This document shows positions 27,213 to 34,728 of a stretch of DNA of 64,000 bases, in pieces. Below the pieces are notes generated by a model that saw nothing but the letters and a program-made list of their open reading frames with translations, made no database searches and was not told where the DNA came from. Position numbers and translations under genes: made by a program. Numbering within the stretch: position 1 is the stretch's first letter; each line of letters begins with the position of its first letter. The stretch is taken from positions 2,170,001 through 2,234,000 of the forward strand of contig NZ_JOOA01000002.1 of assembly GCF_000712055.1 (NCBI RefSeq). The letters are read 5' to 3'. The DNA is from Ruminococcus sp. HUN007. Its GTDB lineage: Bacteria; Bacillota; Clostridia; Oscillospirales; Ruminococcaceae.

Positions 27213-27245
27213 GAGGTGGATTTTTTATCTGAAATATAGTATAAT
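27213..27245 (+). promoter_or_regulatory. Promoter of DUF4869 cassette 1
   Basis: TATAAT at 27240-27245 within a GAAATATAGTATAATTTATT block. The region from here to the start codon is nearly the same as upstream of the DUF4869 gene at 32676. The -35 region (TGGATT) is weak. Confidence 0.6.
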
Positions 27246-27281
27246 TTATTTGACACTAAACGAAAAACATGAGGTGATATC

Positions 27282-27731
27282 ATGCTTAAAATAATATTTG
27301 GCGATGCTCAGAATTCTGTTTACCATCCGCCGACGTATTTTGACAACACCTATGAAGATGAATGGATAACAGATCCGCTTTCTGTTGAAATGATAAAGGA
27401 TATCGATAAATCTGATGTTATCAGTCCGAGAGCTATTGACAGTCCGGTACTCGGTTCGATTTCAGTAAAGGAACTTTCCGGTGGTGTCAAAACGCTTATG
27501 CTGATGCAGTTCGATGATTCCGGAAAGATATTCAATGCTTCAGCTTGCGGAGATAACTGTGCCAAATGGATAGTTGAGATAAGCAGAAAAAAAGATCTGA
27601 CAATTAATCTTCATCACATAATGGATTTCAGTGACTGTGATGATTTCAGTGCATACATCGTCAATACAGGAAAAACTGTGAACAGTAACAAAGAATATAT
27701 TGATGAAGCTTTCAGAATAGAGGAAAGATGA
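27282..27731 (+). CDS. DUF4869 family protein, copy 1
   Basis: 149 residues. The sequence YFDNTYEDEWITDPLSVEMIKDIDKS, then SPVLGSISVKELSGGVKTLMLM and CGDNCAKWI, matches the DUF4869 family as I remember it; no function is known. It has a GAGGTGATATC site. The next gene, a P-loop ATPase, starts 4 bp after its stop, so they form an operon. It is paralogous to 32676, which has a different partner. Confidence 0.7.
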   Translation: MLKIIFGDAQNSVYHPPTYFDNTYEDEWITDPLSVEMIKDIDKSDVISPRAIDSPVLGSISVKELSGGVKTLMLMQFDDSGKIFNASACGDNCAKWIVEISRKKDLTINLHHIMDFSDCDDFSAYIVNTGKTVNSNKEYIDEAFRIEER

Positions 27732-27734
27732 CCT

Positions 27735-28700
27735 ATGAAAGGCAAGCACCATATTATCGTTCAGAACAAGCGAGTAAAATTCGAATTTGATATAAAGAGG
27801 AATATCACAATAGTACGCGGTGACAGTGGGACAGGAAAAACGACTCTGGTATCCATGGTAGATACATATGACAGACTGGGCACAGATTCAGGTATTGATA
27901 TTTCATGTGACAAAAGATGTCTTACGCTGAACAACTCGAACTGGGAAGCTGTTCTTGATGGCGTAAAGGACAGCATTATTTTCATCGATGAAGAAAACAC
28001 GATGATCAAGACTGATGCTTTTGCTAAAAAGATTCGCAGTACAGACAATTACTATGTGATCGTTACAAGAGAAAGCCTGCCGAATCTTCCGTATTCCGTA
28101 CAGGAGATCTACGGTATTCATAAATCCGGTAAGTATGCCGATATGAGGCAGACATATAATTCGTTTTACAGACTTTATACCTCTGACGATATGATAAGTG
28201 AAGAGCCTGCTGAACTTATAGTAGTGGAAGATTCAAATTCCGGTTATGAGTTTTTCAAAGCTGTAACTAATGAAAAAAGTGAGTGTATCAGTGCAGGAGG
28301 CAAAACGAATATACGACGCAGTATTACAGATAACGAGGGAAAAAATATACTTGTTATTGCTGATGGTGCAGCATTTGGATCTGAGATGAATGAGATTTTC
28401 AAGTATATTCAGAACCATCCGGAAGTAAGTCTTTATCTGCCTGAATCTTTTGAATGGCTCATTTTGAAATCCGGACTTATAGATGGAAAGAGAGTAGCTG
28501 ATATTTTACAGCATACCGAAGACTTTGCTGAGAGTTCAGAATATTTTAGCTGGGAACGTTTTTTCACAAAGCTGTTAGTTTCAGAAACAAAGGATTCGTA
28601 TCTTCAGTATACCAAATCAAAGCTGAATGAATGCTATCTGAATTCAAATGAAAAGGAAGCAATTCTTTCGGCAGCAGAGGTAATCAGAAAGTATCTGTAA
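27735..28700 (+). CDS. P-loop ATPase partner of DUF4869
   Basis: 321 residues. Walker A is RGDSGTGKTTL (about residues 29-39), and Walker B-like SIIFIDEENTMI is near residue 82. A VVEDSNSGYEFF segment starts the second half, followed by VIADGAAFG, which looks like a TOPRIM- or receiver-like fold (acidic residue after a strand). The C-terminus is helical. I recall such proteins being misnamed 'translation initiation factor 2'. No membrane segments. With DUF4869 it forms a two-gene unit of unknown, possibly defensive, role. Confidence 0.65.
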   Translation: MKGKHHIIVQNKRVKFEFDIKRNITIVRGDSGTGKTTLVSMVDTYDRLGTDSGIDISCDKRCLTLNNSNWEAVLDGVKDSIIFIDEENTMIKTDAFAKKIRSTDNYYVIVTRESLPNLPYSVQEIYGIHKSGKYADMRQTYNSFYRLYTSDDMISEEPAELIVVEDSNSGYEFFKAVTNEKSECISAGGKTNIRRSITDNEGKNILVIADGAAFGSEMNEIFKYIQNHPEVSLYLPESFEWLILKSGLIDGKRVADILQHTEDFAESSEYFSWERFFTKLLVSETKDSYLQYTKSKLNECYLNSNEKEAILSAAEVIRKYL

Positions 28701-28723
28701 TATAGATTCCGTCAGGATGAAAA

Positions 28724-28790
28724 GGATAAACCGTGCTTCAGCACGGTTTCATTAATAGCAATTCAGAATTCGGAGAATTCTGAATTACCG
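28724..28790. repeat. Family D inverted repeats, copy 1
   Basis: AAACCGTGC/GCACGGTTT hairpin (possible terminator of the DUF4869-ATPase operon), then ATTAATAGC, then AATTCAGAATTC/GAATTCTGAATT. The block is repeated at 32494-32558. Confidence 0.7.
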
Positions 28791-28962
28791 ATTTTATGAG
28801 AGCGATAGATAGCGTAATTGTGATTACATAAATCTATAAAATATTGAACGAATAATTGTAAAAAACTTATCTGAAAGTCAATCAGCATATCTTACGTATT
28901 TATTACTGATCGGAGATATGCTGATTTTATTTTGCTTTATAACAGAACATGGTTCTTCATCA

Positions 28963-29407
28963 TCAAAGTTTTATTGATTTCAGATAGACGGATAATAATT
29001 CTAGTGCCGTTTCTCTTTCATGTATTGAGCAATTTGAAAGTTGATCAAAGAGTTCGTTTTGTTTTACAGTAATATTAGGGAAACACTGATTAAATCGGAA
29101 ATCCGGCTTTACCGGATTTGCGAAGGCGGGATTTGCGGGGCTTCTCCCCGGACCCCACGCTGATTTATGAATAAATCAGCCTTTCCTTAGGTATATCTTC
29201 GGTTAAAACAGCATCTGGAGTAATTTTAAGCGCAGAACATATTTTTAAAATAGTTTCAATTCGCATATTAACGGTTCCACGTTCAATATCTGCATATGTT
29301 CTATCTGAAAGATTTGCTGCTTCAGCAACTTCACTTTGAGTTAAACCAGCTTTCTTCCTGATGTTATATAATTTGCACCCAATAGTTTTAAAATCAAAAA
29401 TAAGCAT
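28963..29407 (-). pseudogene. XRE-family regulator interrupted by a palindromic element
   Basis: ATG 29407 has an AGGAGG site. The intact N-terminal part (29165-29407, 80 codons) has the helix-turn-helix LTQSEVAEAANLSDRTYADIERG and stops inside a family C repeat. Removing the repeat (29080-29186) and one TTAGG copy joins EDIP to NITVKQNELFDQL and continues in frame to a stop at 28963-28965. This restores a 110-residue protein, a usual XRE length. The shortened protein keeps its DNA-binding domain, so it may still bind. It is divergent from the promoter at 29457. Confidence 0.85.
29080..29186. mobile_element. Family C palindromic MITE-like element with target duplication
   Basis: 107 bp with related ends (GAAACACTGATT... 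and the complement GGAAAGGCTGATTTATTC). Internal hairpins include AATCCGG...CCGGATT and GGGGCTTCTCCCC. It is flanked by direct repeats TTAGG at 29075-29079 and 29187-29191. It has no coding capacity. Its insertion broke the XRE gene. Confidence 0.8.
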
Positions 29408-29456
29408 TATTCTTCCTCCTGACAAGCATATATATGAATGATACTTCCTATTTTGC

Positions 29457-29485
29457 TTGACGAACAGGAACTATTGTGGTATAAT
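29457..29485 (+). promoter_or_regulatory. Promoter with XRE-type operator
   Basis: TTGACG (29457-29462), a 17-bp spacer and TATAAT (29480-29485). AGGAACT in the spacer and AGTTCCT about 25 bp downstream form an inverted pair around the -10. This is a plausible operator for the divergent XRE regulator. Confidence 0.75.
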
Positions 29486-29489
29486 CATA

Positions 29490-29642
29490 GGTAGAAAAGT
29501 TCCTAAATTATTCGATTATTTAGGAGAGAATTCGGTACAAAGGCACAATTTGATTGATGTAAGGGAAGATTATTGACTGTGGGGTAAGTCAATTTATAAT
29601 TTTTTGCCACAGTTATTGTATTATAAAACTGTGGTATTTTTT
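29490..29642 (+). promoter_or_regulatory. Structured leader with attenuator-like terminator
   Basis: About 150 nt from the promoter to an intrinsic terminator (CCACAGT 29607-29613 / ACTGTGG 29628-29634, then T-rich) that lies just before the ribosome-binding site of the 29660 gene. An earlier ACTGTGG (29576-29582) can pair with the same CCACAGT, so two exclusive structures are possible. Another hairpin, CCTAAAT/ATTTAGG, lies at about 29501-29524. It could be a conditional attenuator or a small RNA. Confidence 0.55.
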
Positions 29643-29659
29643 ATAAGGGGGATTAAATT

Positions 29660-31675
29660 ATGAAAAAAATAGCGGTTTTATTTTTGACATTTTTACTTTG
29701 TACTATGTGTTGCGCTTGTAATAACGATAATAGTACAAAACAATCGGAAACAAGTATAAGTGATTCTGAAAATAATGAATATGTAAACTTAACTGTTTCT
29801 AATGAGGATTGTGTAGGTAAGGATTATGAGAGAATTAAAAGTGATTTAGTGAAACTGGGGTTAAATAACATAGAGTGTATTGCTGTATCAGAATTGGATC
29901 TGATAGATAAAAATCGAGTTAATGAAGTAGAAAAGATAACACTAAACGGAATGGAATCGTTTAGTAATGGAGAGCAGGTAAAAAGAGATTCTGAGGTTAT
30001 AATATATTATTATGATTTAAAAAATATTATATATCCATATGCATCAGATGAATTTGAGCATGTGACACCAGAAGAAGTAAAAGATAAGCTTAAAGAGATT
30101 GGCTTTGAAAACATTGAAATAAAAGAAATATCTGATTTGAATCCGGATGAATTTAAAGATGAATACTATAATCAGGTTGTATTGCAGGATAATACAGTTA
30201 TAAATAAAGGTGATTCGATAAAAATAGATAGTAAAATAACGATAAACAGTCATTCTACATACTTACTTTATAATGTGAATTTTGATATTGAGTTTATTGC
30301 AAATTGGTTTTTTGACAAATATAACGTTAATGTCATAATTGATGATGAAGAATATTGTACGTTAAATCATGGACAGAATGCAAATTGGACATTAAAGTTT
30401 CAAGAAGGAAAGCATAAACTTGTATTCAAGAGTTCTTCAGATGAATCAATTAATAACACTCTTTCGATAGATGTAGATGCGGATATAGATATAGGATATA
30501 AATTGTCTTGCCATACAGATAGTATAGAATTAACTGAAAAATATTTTGATCGTAAAGAAGAATTAGAACCTAATCAGGTTAAAATAAAAAATACAAACAG
30601 TAGTTTTTATGACAAAAACTATAAAGACGTAATTGCAACTTTAAAAGATGCTGGTTTTACGAATATTAAAGAAAATCCGTTATATGATATTATATGGGGA
30701 ATAACGGCAGAAGGCAGTGTGGAAACAGTTTCTATTAATAATAAAACAGATTATAAGTATGGAGCTGTATTTGATAAGTCCAGTGAAGTTGTAGTTACGT
30801 ATCATTTAAAACAAGAAAATGATCCGAATAAAAAGCAAGATACGAGTACTTCATCAAATACTAATAATAATGATGATAATGTTATAAAAGAAACTTCTTA
30901 TGAGATGGCTAAAAGAGCGGTTATAGTAGCTATGACTAATTGTCAGGCAACAGATGTTTTTGAAAGCGATGGCTATACTTATGATGTTTCTAAATTCCAT
31001 AGTTATGACGATCTAAGTAGCTTTTATTTAGAATTAGTCAGTGAAGGTAACTGGAATACACAATCGGAAAGTTCATGGCAGGTTAAAGATATGAAATTGT
31101 GTATTTCAGGCAGTGATACTTATATTAAAGTTTCAGCTAATGTGAGCCTGAACGAAGATGTATATACTGTTGATGATGTTGATCAATTTATAGGAAATAA
31201 AAATTATATTGATTCAAATGATGATGCCAGAATTAATAAAGAACATTTTAGCGTTTCTGATAATAATCCGTTTTTAAATGTACCGCTTGAATTAATGTCA
31301 AATAATAGAGGAAAAGTTCAGGATAATAATGGTGATTCATCACCGGAAGATGACCACACAAAGTGGATAGAAAATCAGATGGATTTATGGGATGGCAGTC
31401 ATAAAGAATTAGCTAAATTGGTAAAAGAAAAACTTAGCGGAGGCAAATCATTTAGATTTGAAAAATTTGAATTCATTGATGTTGATAATGAAGAAAAAGC
31501 TGAAGTCGTAGATAATGTTTTGACCAAAGTTGATTCGGAATACAAATCAGAAATTGGAGATCTTTATGTTATTCAGAAGTTTACAGTAAAGGTTAATAAT
31601 AAGACTGTAAGTATGACAGCGTACGGATGGGTAAAGAAATCCGATAATTCAACAACCTTGCTTTTCTTAGAATAA
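29660..31675 (+). CDS. Lipoprotein with PASTA-like modules
   Basis: 671 residues. The N-terminal signal ends in a lipobox-like CCAC-NN (cysteine near residue 20). Three modules of about 70 residues, each with a 'VxxxLKxxGFxNI...' helix and a V-x-I-x-Y/H strand, lie at about 45-125, 127-200 and 305-375; they resemble PASTA-type folds. The last module is closest to the C-terminal domain of the 31746 product. The C-terminal half is acidic and unrecognised. It is markedly AT-rich compared with core genes, which suggests transfer. Confidence 0.65.
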   Translation: MKKIAVLFLTFLLCTMCCACNNDNSTKQSETSISDSENNEYVNLTVSNEDCVGKDYERIKSDLVKLGLNNIECIAVSELDLIDKNRVNEVEKITLNGMESFSNGEQVKRDSEVIIYYYDLKNIIYPYASDEFEHVTPEEVKDKLKEIGFENIEIKEISDLNPDEFKDEYYNQVVLQDNTVINKGDSIKIDSKITINSHSTYLLYNVNFDIEFIANWFFDKYNVNVIIDDEEYCTLNHGQNANWTLKFQEGKHKLVFKSSSDESINNTLSIDVDADIDIGYKLSCHTDSIELTEKYFDRKEELEPNQVKIKNTNSSFYDKNYKDVIATLKDAGFTNIKENPLYDIIWGITAEGSVETVSINNKTDYKYGAVFDKSSEVVVTYHLKQENDPNKKQDTSTSSNTNNNDDNVIKETSYEMAKRAVIVAMTNCQATDVFESDGYTYDVSKFHSYDDLSSFYLELVSEGNWNTQSESSWQVKDMKLCISGSDTYIKVSANVSLNEDVYTVDDVDQFIGNKNYIDSNDDARINKEHFSVSDNNPFLNVPLELMSNNRGKVQDNNGDSSPEDDHTKWIENQMDLWDGSHKELAKLVKEKLSGGKSFRFEKFEFIDVDNEEKAEVVDNVLTKVDSEYKSEIGDLYVIQKFTVKVNNKTVSMTAYGWVKKSDNSTTLLFLE

Positions 31676-31745
31676 GCAACTTATATTTTTAAGATTTTGA
31701 AATAGGAAGGTTCAAATTTATATGACTATAGAATGAGGGGATGAC

Positions 31746-32441
31746 ATGAGGGCGTTAATATGTGAAAAGTGTGGTGCCAACTTATCCATTAATGACGATA
31801 ATAGAGATTTTGCGTTTTGTCAGTATTGTGGTACAAAGATAATGCTTGATGATTACAGAAGTTCACATACACAAAGAATAATCGATGAAGCTAGAGTTAT
31901 TGAAGCAGTAACAGAAAGACAAATTCGATTAAGAGAGATGGAGCTTCAAGAACGAGAACAAAATCAGAGGGAACAGGTTCAGGCAGAAGAATTAAAGCGT
32001 CAAAAAAAGATCGAGAGAAAAATCAAAAATTGGAGACGTTTTAATAAAATTTTGATAATTATATGGATTATTGTTTCACTGATATTATTGATTACTGCAT
32101 TATATGTTGGTATACCGGTGATTTTGGTGGGTGGATATATTACACTTATAAGAATTCCTCACTTTATAGATAACAAAAGAATGATTATGGAGACCGGTGG
32201 TATTAGAATTCCTACTTCACTATTTCCGTGCGAAGACAGAAACTTTAATGAGGTTTTGTTAACTTTAGAAGGTTTGGGCTTCACTAATGTTAGTTGTGTA
32301 AATCTCCATGATGTAATGATTGGAATAATAAAGAGACAAGGTTCAGTAGAAAAAATTACGGTAAATGGTATAGAAGTTCAGTTCGGCGGCAGAATGTATC
32401 CGAAAAACGCAGCAATAGTAATCACATATCATGGAAGATGA
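31746..32441 (+). CDS. Zinc-ribbon membrane protein with PASTA-like module
   Basis: 231 residues: N-terminal zinc ribbon (CEKCGANL...CQYCGTK), a charged coiled coil (about residues 40-100), two membrane segments (about 103-145) and a C-terminal module (FNEVLLTLEGLGFTNVSCV...GSVEKITVNG...AIVITYH). The module matches one in the upstream lipoprotein. ATG 31746 follows GAGGGGATGAC. It is probably co-transcribed with the lipoprotein (70 bp gap); they may act together at the envelope. Confidence 0.65.
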   Translation: MRALICEKCGANLSINDDNRDFAFCQYCGTKIMLDDYRSSHTQRIIDEARVIEAVTERQIRLREMELQEREQNQREQVQAEELKRQKKIERKIKNWRRFNKILIIIWIIVSLILLITALYVGIPVILVGGYITLIRIPHFIDNKRMIMETGGIRIPTSLFPCEDRNFNEVLLTLEGLGFTNVSCVNLHDVMIGIIKRQGSVEKITVNGIEVQFGGRMYPKNAAIVITYHGR

Positions 32442-32493
32442 AATAACAAGTAATAGATTATTTAGTTGTTTTGACTTTTAAGTGTAAAAAAAT

Positions 32494-32558
32494 GATAAAC
32501 CGTGCTTTAGCGCGGTTTCATTAATAGCAATTCAGAATTCGAAGAATTCTGAATTACC
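32494..32558. repeat. Family D inverted repeats, copy 2
   Basis: AAACCGTGC/GCGCGGTTT and AATTCAGAATTC/GAATTCTGAATT, as at 28724. It lies downstream of the zinc-ribbon gene. Confidence 0.7.
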
Positions 32559-32605
32559 TTTTTTAAAGAGTGAGCCACAACGCGGTTCGCTCTTTTATTT
32601 ATCAC

Positions 32606-32638
32606 AGGGTGGATTTTGTGTTTGAAATATAGTATAAT
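32606..32638 (+). promoter_or_regulatory. Promoter of DUF4869 cassette 2
   Basis: TATAAT at 32633-32638 in the same GAAATATAGTATAATTTATT block as cassette 1. Confidence 0.6.
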
Positions 32639-32675
32639 TTATTTATTCACAAACGAAAAAACATGAGGTGATATC

Positions 32676-33125
32676 ATGCTGAAAATATATTTTGGAGAAA
32701 CGGAAGGCGAAATTTATAATCCTCGGCTGTATTTCGCAAATCAATACGAGGATGAATGGATAACTTCTGATCTTTCAAAAGAAATGATAAAGGATGTTGA
32801 CAGGTCTGAAGTCGTATCAGCTCATGTAATTGAAAGTCCTGTTCTTGGTGCTATTACTCCGCTTCACCTTTCAGATGGAGTGAAAACCCTTATTTTAATG
32901 GCTCACGATAACACTGGTTGGTTTTTCAACGCAACTGCAGGCGGTGACAACTGTGCGAAGTGGATACTTAAGATTGCGGAAGAAAAAGATCTTACCATAA
33001 CGCTTCATAATATTATGAGTTTTCAGGATCTCGATATTAAGGCTGAGATACTGAACGACGGAAGATTTGTTAATAATTATACTGAGTACCTTGATGCTGC
33101 AGTTGATTTTTTTAAATGTAAGTAA
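32676..33125 (+). CDS. DUF4869 family protein, copy 2
   Basis: 149 residues, paralogous to the 27282 product over its whole length (shared YEDEWIT, SPVLG, GGDNCAKWI). The upstream region is also duplicated, with a GAGGTGATATC ribosome-binding site. It is followed 18 bp later by a small membrane protein instead of an ATPase. Function unknown. Confidence 0.7.
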   Translation: MLKIYFGETEGEIYNPRLYFANQYEDEWITSDLSKEMIKDVDRSEVVSAHVIESPVLGAITPLHLSDGVKTLILMAHDNTGWFFNATAGGDNCAKWILKIAEEKDLTITLHNIMSFQDLDIKAEILNDGRFVNNYTEYLDAAVDFFKCK

Positions 33126-33143
33126 CGGAAGGAGAAATAAAAT

Positions 33144-33644
33144 TTGCAGGGAAATATACTGAAATCAAAGTTTACGTGGATAATAACTACTGCAGTTATT
33201 CTTGGAGTAGCCTTAATACTGCTTTTACGTTCATTTAATTCGATCAAACTGAAGACGACAGATGATGTGCGGGCGTTTCTTGTCAGTTCAGGTTATTGTG
33301 AAAGTTCGGAAGTGCAGCAGGGAAATGGTGCTGGTATGCATACACTTGCCGGATCTTCAAAAAATAATTCGAATATAGATATGATCGTATTTTATCGCTA
33401 TGATAAAGGTGAGAAATCAGCGAAAGATACTTTTGAGCTGTGTTATGATTCATTTCATGATCCGTCTATAATCACTTCGGAAAAACACGGTGCGAACTAC
33501 ACTATAAGTGAAGTTGACCGTGCGGATAAGAATTATATGCTGATAGTAAAAGCTGATAATACAATGATTTCAGTATCAGGACCGAGACAGGGTAAGGAAG
33601 ATGTTAAGAAACTTGTTTCGGAGCTTGGATATTATAAGGAGTAA
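33144..33644 (+). CDS. Small single-pass membrane protein, partner of DUF4869 copy 2
   Basis: 166 residues from TTG 33144, supported by an AAGGAGA site; no closer ATG exists in frame. One transmembrane helix (WIITTAVILGVALILLL, about residues 12-28) is followed by an extracellular domain of about 135 residues, unrecognised. It probably shares the DUF4869 transcript. The parS palindrome just after the stop may terminate transcription. Confidence 0.6.
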   Translation: MQGNILKSKFTWIITTAVILGVALILLLRSFNSIKLKTTDDVRAFLVSSGYCESSEVQQGNGAGMHTLAGSSKNNSNIDMIVFYRYDKGEKSAKDTFELCYDSFHDPSIITSEKHGANYTISEVDRADKNYMLIVKADNTMISVSGPRQGKEDVKKLVSELGYYKE

Positions 33645-33662
33645 AATAATCAAACCGAGGAA

Positions 33663-33678
33663 TGTTCCACGTGGAACA
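33663..33678. promoter_or_regulatory. parS site embedded in a terminator-like palindrome
   Basis: TGTTCCACGTGGAACA lies within a longer perfect palindrome (about 33657-33684, adding AGGAA/TTCCT on the sides) followed by TTTTTT. The same DNA could serve as ParB site and as intrinsic terminator of the upstream operon. Confidence 0.85.
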
Positions 33679-33689
33679 TTCCTTTTTTC

Positions 33690-33713
33690 ATCCTTAAGAA
33701 AAACTTAAGGATT
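33690..33713. repeat. Short inverted repeat
   Basis: ATCCTTAAG-AAAAA-CTTAAGGAT. The ATCCTTAAGGAT core recurs upstream of the family B repeats at 48788 and 59611. Confidence 0.5.
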
Positions 33714-33779
33714 ATCACCGAGGGAATTTAAGAATCGTATTTTATAATATAATCATAGAGAAAAAAGCGCGCATGAAAA

Positions 33780-33871
33780 CGCTGATTTATGAATAAATCA
33801 GCGTGGGGCACGGGGCGAAGCCCCGCAACCCCCTCACTCAGGCAATCCGGCGAAGCCGGATTGCCTGCTTA
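33780..33871. repeat. Family C palindromic repeat
   Basis: GCTGATTTATGAATAAATCAGC, GGGGCGAAGCCCC and GGCAATCCGGCGAAGCCGGATTGCC hairpins in series, between DUF4869 cassette 2 and the response regulator. Confidence 0.75.
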
Positions 33872-33923
33872 ACAAAGAACAAAGGAAAGAACAGCAAAGG
33901 GGATGAAATGATGAAAACGGAGT

Positions 33924-33952
33924 TTGAATTTATCTGGTGTTTGTGTTACAAT
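33924..33952 (+). promoter_or_regulatory. Two-component operon promoter
   Basis: TTGAAT (33924-33929), a 17-bp spacer and TACAAT (33947-33952), 48 bp before the response regulator start. Confidence 0.65.
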
Positions 33953-33999
33953 AAACTGGAAAGGTCCGAAAGATTACTGGAATAGCAAAGGAGATTTTC

Positions 34000-34725
34000 A
34001 TGGACACATTAGAAGGATCAACTATACTTGTGGTCGACGATGACCACGACATAGTAAACGCAATATCCAGATTACTGGAGATGGAAGGATTTAAGACAGT
34101 AAAGGCATATGACGGGTTTGAAGCCCTTGACTGTCTGATGCAGAACGAGATACAGCTTATACTTATAGATATAATGATGCCGAAACTTGACGGACTGTCA
34201 GCTATGATGAGGATAAGAGAAAAAAAGAACATACCTATCATAGTGCTTTCGGCAAAATCAGAAGACAGTGACAAGATACTCGGACTTTCCATGGGAGCCG
34301 ATGATTACATAACCAAACCTTACAATCCTATGGAACTTACCGCGAGAGTACGTTCAAACCTGAGAAGATACCTGATGCTCGGTTCGGCAGGAACAGCACA
34401 GACTCAGGACAGTAACGTGCTGAAAAACGGCGGACTTTCACTTGACAGAAACGCGAGACAGTTTTACGCTGACGGGGAGCCTGTAAAACTGACCGCAACG
34501 GAATACAAAATAGCTGAACTTCTGATGGAAAACGCAGGACGGGTGTTCTCAGCGGAAGAGATATATTCAAAAGTGTGGAACGAAACATCATACTCAGTCG
34601 AAAATACTGTAATGGTGCATATAAGGCATATAAGAGAAAAGATAGAAATAGATCCGGGCAACCCGAGATATCTTAAGGTGGTCTGGGGAATAGGTTATAA
34701 AATAGAAAAAATTCCTGGAGGGTAG
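34000..34725 (+). CDS. OmpR/PhoB-family response regulator
   Basis: 241 residues. The receiver domain has the acidic pocket DDD (13-15), phospho-acceptor Asp57 in LIDIMMP, Ser/Thr in VLSAKS and Lys in TKPYNP. The C-terminal winged helix (about 140-238) contains KLTATEYKIAELLM and VMVHIRHIREKI. It regulates transcription in response to the histidine kinase encoded 4 bp downstream. The pair resembles VanR-type systems in overall sequence. The ribosome-binding site is AAAGGAG. Confidence 0.93.
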   Translation: MDTLEGSTILVVDDDHDIVNAISRLLEMEGFKTVKAYDGFEALDCLMQNEIQLILIDIMMPKLDGLSAMMRIREKKNIPIIVLSAKSEDSDKILGLSMGADDYITKPYNPMELTARVRSNLRRYLMLGSAGTAQTQDSNVLKNGGLSLDRNARQFYADGEPVKLTATEYKIAELLMENAGRVFSAEEIYSKVWNETSYSVENTVMVHIRHIREKIEIDPGNPRYLKVVWGIGYKIEKIPGG

Positions 34726-34728
34726 GAA

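Noticed and set aside
26882-27283. 133-codon frame including the 56-residue gene
   Set aside because: The upstream part is translated repeat and parS sequence. The GGAGG-supported start is at 27052.
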